Origin: DATJFQ01 sp035492775
GTDB lineage: Bacteria > Acidobacteriota > Vicinamibacteria > Vicinamibacterales > 2-12-FULL-66-21
Reading direction: 5' to 3'
Assembly: GCA_035492775.1 (NCBI GenBank)
Contig: DATJIW010000051.1
Location: 38,311-102,310 of the forward strand
DNA: 64,000 nucleotides
This document shows positions 1 through 7,957 of the stretch, piece by piece. Numbering within the stretch: position 1 is the first letter of the stretch; each line of letters starts with the position of its first letter. Position numbers and translations under genes: made by a program. The notes beneath the pieces were generated by a model. The model did not search any database. It saw only the letters and a program-made list of their open reading frames with translations, and was not told where the DNA came from.

Positions 1-2
1 AT

Positions 3-152
3 CCCACGCCGCCGTGCGGTGCGTGCCGTCAGCTGCTCTGGGAATATTGCGGCGATATCGAGGTCATTCTCGCCAACCTTTCCGGCATCACCGGCCGCAT
101 GCCGCTGTCGCAATTGCTGCCTCTGCCGTTCGACGCGAGATTGCTAGAATAA
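3..152 (+). CDS. cdd: Cytidine deaminase, C-terminal part (cut by window edge)
   Basis: Only the last 49 codons are present, in the third frame, ending with TAA at 150-152. The peptide carries PCGACRQ, the zinc-binding Cys-x2-Cys half of the cytidine/deoxycytidine deaminase active site, followed by a strand resembling EVILANLSG and a PLSQLLPLPF tail typical of the family. The enzyme hydrolyses cytidine to uridine in pyrimidine salvage. The stop codon overlaps the -10 box proposed for mtnA. The start and the catalytic His/Glu motif lie outside the window. Identification rests on the motif and the C-terminal pattern. Confidence 0.85.
   Translation, partial: PTPPCGACRQLLWEYCGDIEVILANLSGITGRMPLSQLLPLPFDARLLE
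145..150 (+). promoter_or_regulatory. -10 box (TAGAAT) for mtnA
   Basis: TAGAAT ends 9 bases before the ATG at 160, so transcription would begin almost at the start codon, giving a leaderless or near-leaderless message. No Shine-Dalgarno sequence is visible. The box overlaps the end of the cytidine deaminase gene. I see no good -35 hexamer. Confidence 0.4.
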
Positions 153-159
153 AAGATCC

Positions 160-1212
160 ATGCTCCCTACGATCGAGCTGCAGGACGACGTCATTGTCAT
201 GGTCGACCAGCGCAAGCTGCCCGGCCAGGAAGTCTACGTGCGCTGCAGGAACGCCCAGGAAGTCGCCAAGGCGATCCGCACGATGGTCATCCGCGGCGCG
301 CCCGCCATCGGCGTTGCGGCGGCGATGGGCATCGCGCTCGGGATGAAGAAGAGTTCGGCGCGCGGCACACGCCAGTACGCCGTCGAGTTCCAGAAGATGT
401 GCGACATGATGGCTGCGACGCGCCCGACAGCCGTCAACCTGTTCTGGGCCATCGATCGAATGAAGCGCGTGTTCGCCGAAGGCGCACAGGCGGGCGAATC
501 GGCCGAGGAGCTGTCGGCCCGGCTGGAGCGGGAATCGCGCCGCATCCACGACGAAGACGTCGCGAGTTGCCGGGCGATGGGCGCGTTTGGCGCCGAGATG
601 GTTCCCGATGGCGCGCGGGTGCTGACGCACTGCAACGCAGGGGCGCTCGCCACCGCCGGCTATGGATCGGCGCTTGGCGTGATCCGGGCGGCCGTTGAAC
701 AGGGAAAGACGGTGGCGGTGTTCGCCGACGAGACGCGGCCGTTCCTGCAGGGCGCGCGACTCACCGCGTGGGAACTCGTTCGCGACGGCATCAACACGAC
801 GGTGATCACCGAGAGCATGGCAGGACCGCTGATGCGCGCCGGAGAAATCGACCTGGTGGTTGTCGGCGCCGATCGCATTGCGGCGAATGGCGACACCGCG
901 AACAAGATCGGTACTTACACCGTCGCCGTGCTCGCCCACGAACACCGCATTCCGTTCTACGTCGCCGCGCCACTCTCGACGATCGATCTTTCCACGGCCG
1001 ACGGCGATCGCATTCCGATCGAGGAGCGCGATCAACGCGAGGTCAGCCACCTCGGCACCTCGCGGCTGACTCCGGAAGGAGCCAAGATCCGGAACCCGGC
1101 GTTCGATGTGACGCCGCACCGATACATCGCCGGGATCATCACCGAGAAGGGCATCTTCCGTCCGCCGTACACCGAATCGCTGCGTGCGGCGTTCGCCGCG
1201 GCGGCCGTCTGA
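160..1212 (+). CDS. mtnA: S-methyl-5-thioribose-1-phosphate isomerase (MtnA)
   Basis: 350 residues, the usual size for MtnA. It converts 5-methylthioribose-1-phosphate to 5-methylthioribulose-1-phosphate in methionine salvage. Visible family marks are the N-terminal MVIRGAPAIGVAAA stretch, the HCNAGALATAGYG motif holding the catalytic cysteine, and GADRIAANGDTANKIGTY holding the catalytic aspartate; these separate it from the related eIF2B alpha subunits. The start ATG has no Shine-Dalgarno but sits just after a TAGAAT box. It is followed by tsaD after 12 bases. No other methionine-salvage gene is nearby. Confidence 0.95.
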   Translation: MLPTIELQDDVIVMVDQRKLPGQEVYVRCRNAQEVAKAIRTMVIRGAPAIGVAAAMGIALGMKKSSARGTRQYAVEFQKMCDMMAATRPTAVNLFWAIDRMKRVFAEGAQAGESAEELSARLERESRRIHDEDVASCRAMGAFGAEMVPDGARVLTHCNAGALATAGYGSALGVIRAAVEQGKTVAVFADETRPFLQGARLTAWELVRDGINTTVITESMAGPLMRAGEIDLVVVGADRIAANGDTANKIGTYTVAVLAHEHRIPFYVAAPLSTIDLSTADGDRIPIEERDQREVSHLGTSRLTPEGAKIRNPAFDVTPHRYIAGIITEKGIFRPPYTESLRAAFAAAAV

Positions 1213-1224
1213 AAGGCGGCGTGC

Positions 1225-2313
1225 GTGCGCCTGCTCGCGATCGAGACGTCCTGCGATGAGACCGCGGCGGCTGTCGTGGCGGAAACCGCAGATCCGCGCC
1301 GACCGTGGCGTCTCGAGTCCAGCGTCATCGCATCGCAAACCGCCATCCATCGCGAATGGGGCGGCGTCGTTCCCGAGCTGGCGTCGCGCCAGCACCTGCG
1401 CGACATCTGCGGTGTCGTCGAACGCGCGCTGACCGACGCGTCGGTGTCGCTGGCCGACGTCGAGGGTGTTGCCGTCACCCAGGGTCCGGGACTCGTGGGG
1501 TCGCTCCTCGTCGGGGTGTCGTTCGCGAAATCGCTCGCATGGTCCCTCGGCGTCCCCCTCGTTCCGGTGCACCACCTCGCCGGACACATCGAGTCCATCG
1601 TCCTGCACCATGGGGAGCTGCCGCTGCCGGCCGTCGTGCTCGTCGTGTCCGGCGGGCACACCAGCCTGTACCTCGTACCCTCGCCGGGTGTCTATCAACT
1701 CGTTGCGCGCACGCGCGACGATGCGGCGGGAGAGGCGTACGACAAGGTCGCGAAGCTGCTGGGTCTCGGATATCCGGGCGGCCCGGTCATCGATCGCCTC
1801 GCGCGGGAAGGGCGCGACGACGCGTACGCGCTGCCGTTGCCGCGCATGACGCATGCGGACCGGAACGCGCCGGCGCCGACCGCACCCGCCGGCCTGTTGC
1901 CTCCCAGCGTGGAGCGCAGGCTGGATTTCAGTTTCAGCGGGCTCAAGACCGCTGTTCTGCGGCTCGTCAAGGACGCGACCGCAGACGGCCGGATATTGAC
2001 CGATGCGGAGGTCCGCGACGTGTGCGCGAGCTTCCAGCGCACCGTCGTGACGGCGCTGCTCGATCGCACGTTCGAGGCGGCGCGGTGGCTCGGCGCGAAG
2101 AGCATCGGCATTGCGGGCGGCGTGTCCGCGAACAGCCGGCTGCGAGCGGATGCCGCGTCGTGCGGCGAGCGTTACGGTATTCCCGTATTCGTGCCGCCGC
2201 TGTCGCTCTCCACCGACAACGCGGCGATGATTGGCGCGGCTGCGCTTCGCAAGTTGTCGTCCGGCGTCGAGACCGACTGGGAGCTGAATGCCCTGGCGTC
2301 GCTGCCGTTGTGA
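1225..2313 (+). CDS. tsaD: tRNA threonylcarbamoyladenosine (t6A37) transferase TsaD
   Basis: 362 residues. TsaD transfers the threonylcarbamoyl group from TC-AMP to A37 of ANN-decoding tRNAs together with TsaB and TsaE. The N-terminus RLLAIETSCDETAAAVV is the family signature, HHLAGH (H117 and H121) gives the metal-binding HxxxH, and the ASKHA-fold phosphate motifs SGGHTSL and GGVSANSRLR are present. The start is GTG at 1225, preceded by AAAGG at 1213-1217; this start preserves the conserved N-terminus. It probably belongs to the mtnA transcription unit and is followed after 6 bases by the YjbQ gene. Confidence 0.96.
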   Translation: MRLLAIETSCDETAAAVVAETADPRRPWRLESSVIASQTAIHREWGGVVPELASRQHLRDICGVVERALTDASVSLADVEGVAVTQGPGLVGSLLVGVSFAKSLAWSLGVPLVPVHHLAGHIESIVLHHGELPLPAVVLVVSGGHTSLYLVPSPGVYQLVARTRDDAAGEAYDKVAKLLGLGYPGGPVIDRLAREGRDDAYALPLPRMTHADRNAPAPTAPAGLLPPSVERRLDFSFSGLKTAVLRLVKDATADGRILTDAEVRDVCASFQRTVVTALLDRTFEAARWLGAKSIGIAGGVSANSRLRADAASCGERYGIPVFVPPLSLSTDNAAMIGAAALRKLSSGVETDWELNALASLPL

Positions 2314-2319
2314 GATGGC

Positions 2320-2730
2320 ATGACCTTCACCGACTATCTCTGGTTCAACACGAAGAAGCGGCGCGAGTTCATCCGGATCACCGACGAGGTCGCCGCGATC
2401 GTGAAGAAGAGCGGGGTCAGGGAAGGCATGGCGCTCGTTTCCGCGATGCACATCACGGCGGGCGTGTACGTGAACGACTGGGAAGACGGGCTCATCGAAG
2501 ACTTCCAGGTCTGGCTCGAGAAGCTTGCGCCCGCCGGATTGCCATACAAGCATCACCAAACGGGAGAGGACAACGCCGACGCTCACCTGAAGCGCACGAT
2601 AATGGGCCACCAGGTCATCCTGCCCGTCACCGGGGGCGCGCTCGATCTCGGGCCGTGGGAGCAGGTGTTCTACGCCGAGTTCGACGGTCAGCGCCGTAAG
2701 CGCGTCGTCGTGAAAGTGATGGGAGAATAG
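2320..2730 (+). CDS. YjbQ/UPF0047 family protein
   Basis: 136 residues, the normal size of the YjbQ (UPF0047) family, small trimeric proteins annotated as secondary thiamine-phosphate synthase enzyme because some members show weak activity. Family marks include the ITDEVAAIVKKSG N-terminal region, SAMHITAGVYVNDWEDG, the DNADAHLKRTIMGH motif with conserved His and Asp residues, and the GGALDLGPWEQVFYAEFDG C-terminal region. It lies 6 bases after tsaD and is probably cotranscribed. The physiological role of the family is not firmly known. Confidence 0.9.
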   Translation: MTFTDYLWFNTKKRREFIRITDEVAAIVKKSGVREGMALVSAMHITAGVYVNDWEDGLIEDFQVWLEKLAPAGLPYKHHQTGEDNADAHLKRTIMGHQVILPVTGGALDLGPWEQVFYAEFDGQRRKRVVVKVMGE

Positions 2731-2743
2731 CGCGAGGGTTGTC

Positions 2744-3556
2744 ATGTTGTTCGCGCTGCTGCTATCGCTGTTCGTGCAGGCGGGTGTGCTACCGGCCCAG
2801 CCGTCACCAGCCGTCCGCGCGTCCGACAGTCTCGAGGCGACGATTCGGATCGCCTTCGCGAAAACCGGCACTATGGCGGGAGACGCGGGTCCGTACGCGG
2901 CGTTCGGTCCGATACTCGTTCAGATGCTCACTCCGGAAGGACCGGCCGAGATTCGGTACACCGTCTCTGAAGATGCAATGCGTGCGGAGCTCGTCGGCCG
3001 GGTCGGTCCGCTGCCTCGTGGCACGGTGGTGCTGCAACGGGTCGGTGAAACGACGATGCAGGTGCTGAACCCGGAGCAGAAAACCTGGTACGCGGTGTCG
3101 TCAGAACAAACGCTGGGACTGCTGCTTGGCACCCCCGATATCGACATTCAACCGACAGGCGAGCACGCGACGATCGCCGGTGAACGCGCCGACCGCTTTC
3201 ATTTCAGCGAGACGCTTCACGTGCCGGCGCCCGAAGGCGTCAGTCTTCCGCCAGATTTCCCTCGCGACGTCCAGTTCACGGGCGAGCTCTGGTCGACGAC
3301 CGCGCTCGCCGGAGACCGCTACGCGGCGGTCCTGAAGACGATGCAGACGTTCGCGGCGATTCCCGGGATCGACGCGCTGACGGCCGGCGGCCGCTTTCCG
3401 TTGCGGATGACGCTCGGCTCGGATTTGCTTGGTGGGTATGTTCTCCAGACGGAAGTCACCTCGCTGCGAACGACGACCACCGATCGGACGAAATTCATGG
3501 TGCCGTCGGATTACCAGCGGGTGGAGCCGCCGTTCGGTAAAGTGGCGCGGGATTAG
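2744..3556 (+). CDS. Secreted protein of unknown function
   Basis: 270 residues. The first about 20 residues (MLFALLLSLFVQAGVLPAQ) form a probable Sec signal peptide, so the mature protein should be periplasmic or exported. The rest is rich in beta-strand-forming residues with no transmembrane segment. The pattern of a short assay-like strand (AEIRYTVSEDAMRAEL), a hydrophobic core and a C-terminal TKFMVPSDYQRVEPPF resembles DUF4412-like periplasmic proteins, but I cannot assign it with confidence. It follows YjbQ after 13 bases and may be the last gene of that operon. Confidence 0.75.
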   Translation: MLFALLLSLFVQAGVLPAQPSPAVRASDSLEATIRIAFAKTGTMAGDAGPYAAFGPILVQMLTPEGPAEIRYTVSEDAMRAELVGRVGPLPRGTVVLQRVGETTMQVLNPEQKTWYAVSSEQTLGLLLGTPDIDIQPTGEHATIAGERADRFHFSETLHVPAPEGVSLPPDFPRDVQFTGELWSTTALAGDRYAAVLKTMQTFAAIPGIDALTAGGRFPLRMTLGSDLLGGYVLQTEVTSLRTTTTDRTKFMVPSDYQRVEPPFGKVARD

Positions 3557-3627
3557 GGCGGAGTCCGAGGAACTGAGCGAAGAGTCCCTCCGCGGGGCTG
3601 ACAACTCTTGCATGCAGACGACCTTCT

Positions 3628-4197
3628 ATGTCGTTATCCAGGAATGACGCGCTCGCGCTGATGCGCGAGTACACGCAGAGTGAAAGCCTCCGCAAGCACA
3701 TGCTGGCGGTGGAGGCGGCGGTCCGCGGCTACGCGCGGCAGTTCGGCGAAAGCGAGGACGAGTGGGGCGTGGTCGCCCTGCTGCACGATTTCGACTACGA
3801 ACGGTGGCCCGACCAGGCGAACCATCCGTTTCGCGGCGTCGAGATCCTGAAGGAGAAGGGGTATCCGGAGTGGGTGACGCGCGCGATTCTGTCGCATGCG
3901 GATTATTCCGGAGTGCCGCGCGAATCGCGGCTCGAACACACGCTGTTCGCCTGCGACGAGATGTCCGGCTTCGTCACCGCCGCCGCGCTCGTGCGTCCCT
4001 CGAAAAGCGTGCTCGACCTCGAAGCGTCGTCGGTGATCAAGCGGATGAAAGACAAGGCGTTCGCGCGTGCGGTGCCGCGGGAGGATTTGCGCCGGGGCGC
4101 CGAAGAAATCGGCCTTCCGCTCGACCAGCACATCGCCAATGTGATTGCTTTCATGCGCGAGGAAGCGGACTCACTCGGTCTGCGGGGCTCGCTGTAG
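3628..4197 (+). CDS. HD-domain hydrolase
   Basis: 189 residues. The pattern of an early histidine (SESLRKHMLAVE), LLHDFDYE (the HD pair) and ILSHADY followed by a conserved Asp is that of the HD superfamily of metal-dependent phosphohydrolases. This short single-domain form is common and usually annotated only as an HD-domain protein. There is no signal peptide or membrane segment, so it should be cytoplasmic. The substrate is unknown. It stands between a secreted protein and the ABC export modules, which gives no functional hint. Confidence 0.85.
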   Translation: MSLSRNDALALMREYTQSESLRKHMLAVEAAVRGYARQFGESEDEWGVVALLHDFDYERWPDQANHPFRGVEILKEKGYPEWVTRAILSHADYSGVPRESRLEHTLFACDEMSGFVTAAALVRPSKSVLDLEASSVIKRMKDKAFARAVPREDLRRGAEEIGLPLDQHIANVIAFMREEADSLGLRGSL

Positions 4198-4250
4198 CGC
4201 TCTATTTCGAACACCCCGGGCAAAATTCCGTATAAAGTAACGGACCGCTC

Positions 4251-5213
4251 ATGGACACGGCCGTCAGTCTTTCTGCGCCTGAACGCCCCGCCGAATCCGC
4301 GCCGGTCGTGGAGCTCGAGCACGTCAGCGTGCGCTACGGCTCGAATGAAGCGTTGAACGACGTCAGCGCGAGCTTTGCGAAAGGCGCGGTCGGGCTGCTC
4401 GGTCCCAACGGCGCCGGCAAGAGCACGATGCTCAAGGCGCTGCTCGGATTCGTCGCGCCGTCGCGCGGTCACATGCGCGTGTTCGGCATCGATGTCGCGA
4501 AGGATCCGCTCGCCGTGCGCGGGCGCCTGGGGTACATGCCGGAGACCGATGCGCACATCCCCGGCATGAACGCCGTCTCGTTCGTGGCGTATTGCGGGCA
4601 GCTCGCCGGGCTTCCTGCAGTCGATGCGATGCAGCGCGCGCACGAAGTGCTGTATTACGTCGGACTCGGTGAAGCGCGCTACCGCAACGTCGATACCTAT
4701 TCGACGGGCATGAAGCAGCGGATCAAGCTCGCTCAGGCGCTCGTCCACGATCCCGATCTGCTGTTCCTCGACGAGCCGACGAACGGGATGGACCCGAAGG
4801 GCCGCGACGAGATGCTCGAACTCGTCCGCGACCTCGGGCACAACAAGGGCGTCAGCCTGATTCTGTCCTCGCACCTGCTGCCCGACGTCGAATTCACGTG
4901 CGACCAGGTCGTCGTCATGAACAAGGCGCAGGTGACGGCGCAGGGGCCGATTGCGGAGCTGAAAGGCCCCGCCGGACGGCTGTTCGAACTGCGCATCAAG
5001 GGAGATCTGCCCGGGTTCATCGAGGTGCTGCACGGCGCCGGCATGCAGCTGCACGCCACGGACGAGGATGTGATGCGCGTCTTCGTACCGGGCAGCGGAG
5101 ACCAGAGGCTGATTTTCGACGCCGCGGCACGCTTCGGTGTGCAGGTCCGTCATCTGCGCCCGAGCGTGCCGACGCTCGAAGACGTCTTTGCAAAGGCGGT
5201 CGGCGAGGAATGA
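4251..5213 (+). CDS. ABC transporter ATP-binding protein (ABC-2 export type), module 1
   Basis: 320 residues. Walker A is GPNGAGKST, the signature loop is STGMKQRIKL, Walker B is LLFLDEPTNGMDP and the H-loop is SSHLL; the order and spacing are those of CcmA/DRA-type ATPases that power ABC-2 exporters. The roughly 80-residue C-terminal extension is typical of such ATPases. A TATAAA-like box at 4231-4236 lies 14 bases before the ATG. The partner permease follows after about 34 bases. Its substrate cannot be deduced. Confidence 0.93.
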   Translation: MDTAVSLSAPERPAESAPVVELEHVSVRYGSNEALNDVSASFAKGAVGLLGPNGAGKSTMLKALLGFVAPSRGHMRVFGIDVAKDPLAVRGRLGYMPETDAHIPGMNAVSFVAYCGQLAGLPAVDAMQRAHEVLYYVGLGEARYRNVDTYSTGMKQRIKLAQALVHDPDLLFLDEPTNGMDPKGRDEMLELVRDLGHNKGVSLILSSHLLPDVEFTCDQVVVMNKAQVTAQGPIAELKGPAGRLFELRIKGDLPGFIEVLHGAGMQLHATDEDVMRVFVPGSGDQRLIFDAAARFGVQVRHLRPSVPTLEDVFAKAVGEE

Positions 5214-5247
5214 CGTCGACGGCGTACTCGGACAACGGACGACGGAT

Positions 5248-6090
5248 ATGAGCCCGATTCACGATCAAAGCTACCGGCATTACGGCGGGACCAGGGCAGC
5301 GCCGGGCCGCGCATGGACCGTCATCGCCGGCGCCGGAATCCGCGGCTTCGTCCGGCGGCGCGCGTTTCTCGGCATCATGCTGTTCGCGCTGTTCCCGTTC
5401 ATCGTCCGTGCGGTGCAGATTTACATCGCCGCGAACGTCGCGCGCGCGTCGATGCTCGGCGCGGGCCCCGAGACGTTCCGCCAGTTCCTGGAACAGCAGG
5501 ATTTCTTCGTATTCGTCATCACGGTCTACGTGGGCGCCGGACTGATCGCGAACGATCGCCGGGCCAACGCGCTGCAGATTTACCTCTCCAAGCCGCTGAT
5601 GCGGACCGAATACATCTTCGGCAAGCTGGCCGTGCTGGTGGTGTTCCTGCTGTCGGTCACCTTCGTACCGGCGATCCTGCTGCTGTTCCTCAAGGTCGTG
5701 TTCGACGGCAGCTTCGTGTTCCTGCGCAACAACCTGTTTCTGCTCCCGGCCATTACCGTCGCCAGCGTGCTGCAGGTGCTGCTCGCGTCGTTCACGATGC
5801 TCGCGCTGTCGTCCCTGTCGAAGAGCGCGCGGTACGTTGGAATTCTCTACGTCGGCATCACGTTCTTCACGTCGGCGATTTACGGCGCACTCTACGCGAT
5901 CACGGGCACCACGCGCGTGTCCTGGGTGTCGATCGGCGCGAACGTGACACAGGTCGTCGACGTGATCTTCCGCCAGCCGCCGCGCTACGCCACTCCATGG
6001 CCCGTGTCGCTGCTGGTCATCATCGGCCTGATCGCGCTGTCGGTTTCGATTCTCGAACGGCGCGTACGCGGCGTCGAGGTGGTGACGTAG
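5248..6090 (+). CDS. ABC-2 type permease, module 1
   Basis: 280 residues with about six hydrophobic segments: one after the first 35 residues, then a cluster from about residue 90 to the end. The segment FVFVITVYVGAGLIANDRRANALQIYLSKPL matches the ABC2_membrane pattern in which a cytoplasmic loop follows TM2. ATG at 5248 gives an N-terminus (MSPIHDQSYRHYGG) that I recognise from related permeases; in-frame starts further upstream overlap the ATPase gene and are less likely. It is followed immediately (0 bases) by the module 2 ATPase, so the four genes form one operon. Confidence 0.88.
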   Translation: MSPIHDQSYRHYGGTRAAPGRAWTVIAGAGIRGFVRRRAFLGIMLFALFPFIVRAVQIYIAANVARASMLGAGPETFRQFLEQQDFFVFVITVYVGAGLIANDRRANALQIYLSKPLMRTEYIFGKLAVLVVFLLSVTFVPAILLLFLKVVFDGSFVFLRNNLFLLPAITVASVLQVLLASFTMLALSSLSKSARYVGILYVGITFFTSAIYGALYAITGTTRVSWVSIGANVTQVVDVIFRQPPRYATPWPVSLLVIIGLIALSVSILERRVRGVEVVT

Positions 6091-7014
6091 ATGGAGGGAC
6101 CGATCGTCACTGCCGACCACGTCTCGAAGTGGTACGGCCAGATCATCGGGCTGAACGACGTCACGGTCAGCGTGCCGGCCGGCATCACCGGACTGCTCGG
6201 GCCGAACGGCGCCGGCAAGTCGACGTTCATGAAGCTGATCACGGGTCAGCTGCGTCCCAGTCAGGGCACCGTGCGCGTGCTCGGCGAGCCGATCTGGGGC
6301 AATCCGAGCCTCTTCTTCCGGATCGGATTCTGCGCGGAGCAGGACGCGTTCTACGATCGGATGACCGGTCTCGAATGGGTGAGGGCGCTCGTCAGCCTGA
6401 ACGGCCTCGACGAACAGGCCGCCGATGCCGCGGCGCGGCGCGCGCTCGAAGCCGTGGAGTTGACCGACGCGGCCGACAAGAAAATCGGCGCGTACAGCAA
6501 GGGCATGCGCCAGCGGGTCAAGATGGCGCAGGCGCTCGCGCACGATCCACAGCTCCTCATTCTCGACGAACCACTGTCCGGAATGGACCCGCTGATGCGG
6601 CGGAAAACGATCCGCCTCATTCGCGACTGGGGCCGCGCGGGAAAGAGCATCCTCGTCTCGAGCCACATCCTGCACGAGATCGAGTCGATGACGTCGAACA
6701 TCCTCCTCATCAACAACGGCCGCATTCTCGCGGAAGGCGACGTCCACCAGATCCGCGACCTGATCGACGAGCATCCGCACACGGTATTCGTGCGGGCGCA
6801 CGACCCGCGACGTCTGGCGCGCCAGTTCCTCGAAGGCGACGATGTGTTGAGCATGCGGTTCGAGACCGACGCGGTCGTCGTGGAAACCGGAAAGCCCGAC
6901 GCCTTCTACTCACGCCTGACCGACATGGCGGCGAGCGGCGAGTATGGCGCGATCGAAGAGGTCACGTCGCCCGACGATAACCTGCAGGCGGTGTTCCAGT
7001 ACCTGGTGAAGTAG
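6091..7014 (+). CDS. ABC transporter ATP-binding protein (ABC-2 export type), module 2
   Basis: 307 residues. Walker A GPNGAGKSTFMKL, signature YSKGMRQRVKMAQ, Walker B LLILDEPLSGMDP and H-loop SSHILHEIES are all intact. It resembles the module 1 ATPase in order and length but is clearly divergent, so the two are paralogues rather than a recent copy. The start ATG directly follows the stop of the module 1 permease. It should energise the permease encoded next. The transported compound is unknown. Confidence 0.93.
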   Translation: MEGPIVTADHVSKWYGQIIGLNDVTVSVPAGITGLLGPNGAGKSTFMKLITGQLRPSQGTVRVLGEPIWGNPSLFFRIGFCAEQDAFYDRMTGLEWVRALVSLNGLDEQAADAAARRALEAVELTDAADKKIGAYSKGMRQRVKMAQALAHDPQLLILDEPLSGMDPLMRRKTIRLIRDWGRAGKSILVSSHILHEIESMTSNILLINNGRILAEGDVHQIRDLIDEHPHTVFVRAHDPRRLARQFLEGDDVLSMRFETDAVVVETGKPDAFYSRLTDMAASGEYGAIEEVTSPDDNLQAVFQYLVK

Positions 7015-7026
7015 GCAGATTCCAGA

Positions 7027-7875
7027 ATGCACGCGATGGAGAACAGAATGACCCCGCAGGCACCCGGGTACCTTCCGTCGGCGCTGCGCGTGTTCGACAT
7101 GTCGACAGGCGAGATGCTCTGGTCCCGCCGGACGATTTTCATGGCGCTCATCGTCGGCGCGCCGGTGCTCATCGCGCTCGTCGTTCGCCTGGTGTTCGCG
7201 CTCGGCGCACCGAGCCCGACGGTCAATGGCACCGTGATGGCGGGTCCCGCGATCTTCGGGCTGATGATCTGGATCTTTTATCTCCGGTTCATCGTGCCGG
7301 TCCTGGGCGTGTTCTACGGGACGTCGCTCATCGCCGATGAAGTCGAGGACAAGACCATCACGTACCTGTTTTCGCGGCCGATCCCTCGCGGCTCGGTGCT
7401 CCTCGGCAAATACCTCGCGTATCTCGCGTGCACCGTCTTCGTCGTGCTGCCGTCGGTCATCATCGTCTATCTCTGCATCACGCCGGTGCGCGGCAGCCTG
7501 GGCGGGTCCTTCATCGATCTCGTCAAGGACCTCGTGCTCCTCGGGATCGGGCTGGCGGCCTACGGGGCGGTGTTCGCGTTCATCGGCGCGAAATTCAAGC
7601 GCCCGCTGCTCATCGGCCTGATCTTCGTCTTCGGCTGGGAGCAAGCCGCGCTCGCGTTCCCGGGGTACATGAAGCAGTTCACCGTCGCGTACTACCTGCA
7701 GGCGCTGGTTCCGCACGCGATGCCGAACGACGGCATCATCAGCCTGGTCCAGAGCATCTTCCGCGAAACGCCGTCGTTGTCCGTCAGTCTCTTCGCCCTG
7801 GCCGTCATCGTGGTCGGCTTCCTTGCCCTTGCGGCCGCCGTTGTCGAACGCCGGGAGTACGTGCTCGAGCAGTGA
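7027..7875 (+). CDS. ABC-2 type permease, module 2
   Basis: 282 residues with about six hydrophobic segments. GTSLIADEVEDKTITYLFSRP is the usual loop after TM2 in ABC-2 permeases of the NosY/YhaP kind, where a C-terminal-facing acidic stretch precedes SRP. ATG codons at 7027, 7036 and 7048 are all possible starts; none has a clear Shine-Dalgarno. It lies 12 bases after its ATPase and ends the four-gene export operon. The next gene has its own promoter. Confidence 0.88.
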   Translation: MHAMENRMTPQAPGYLPSALRVFDMSTGEMLWSRRTIFMALIVGAPVLIALVVRLVFALGAPSPTVNGTVMAGPAIFGLMIWIFYLRFIVPVLGVFYGTSLIADEVEDKTITYLFSRPIPRGSVLLGKYLAYLACTVFVVLPSVIIVYLCITPVRGSLGGSFIDLVKDLVLLGIGLAAYGAVFAFIGAKFKRPLLIGLIFVFGWEQAALAFPGYMKQFTVAYYLQALVPHAMPNDGIISLVQSIFRETPSLSVSLFALAVIVVGFLALAAAVVERREYVLEQ

Positions 7876-7892
7876 ACTGTCCGGTTTCGGAC

Positions 7893-7934
7893 ACCGACCG
7901 ACCGGTGGTGGAACTTTTTACCCGGTCGATCGGT
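7893..7934. promoter_or_regulatory. Inverted repeat overlapping a promoter, TetR-operator-like
   Basis: The arms ACCGACCGACCGGT (7893-7906) and ACCCGGTCGATCGGT (7920-7934) are near-perfect reverse complements separated by about 13 bases. The right arm runs into TATAAT at 7934-7939. ACCGnnCGGT dyads are common operators of TetR/AcrR repressors. The same bases could also form a hairpin after the ABC operon, but no T-run follows. No TetR gene is present in the window. Operator function is inference. Confidence 0.4.
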
Positions 7935-7939
7935 ATAAT
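7934..7939 (+). promoter_or_regulatory. -10 box (TATAAT)
   Basis: A perfect consensus -10 hexamer 18 bases before the ATG at 7958, with AGAGG at 7946-7950 as ribosome binding site. The -35 region is covered by the inverted repeat and is not a good match to consensus, which fits a regulated promoter. Confidence 0.55.
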
Positions 7940-7957
7940 CCTCTTAGAGGACTTCGG

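Noticed and set aside
88..2871. Long minus-strand open frame opposite mtnA, tsaD and YjbQ (927 codons)
   Set aside because: Arg/Asp/His-rich shadow of GC-rich genes on the other strand; no domain and three well-identified genes on the plus strand.
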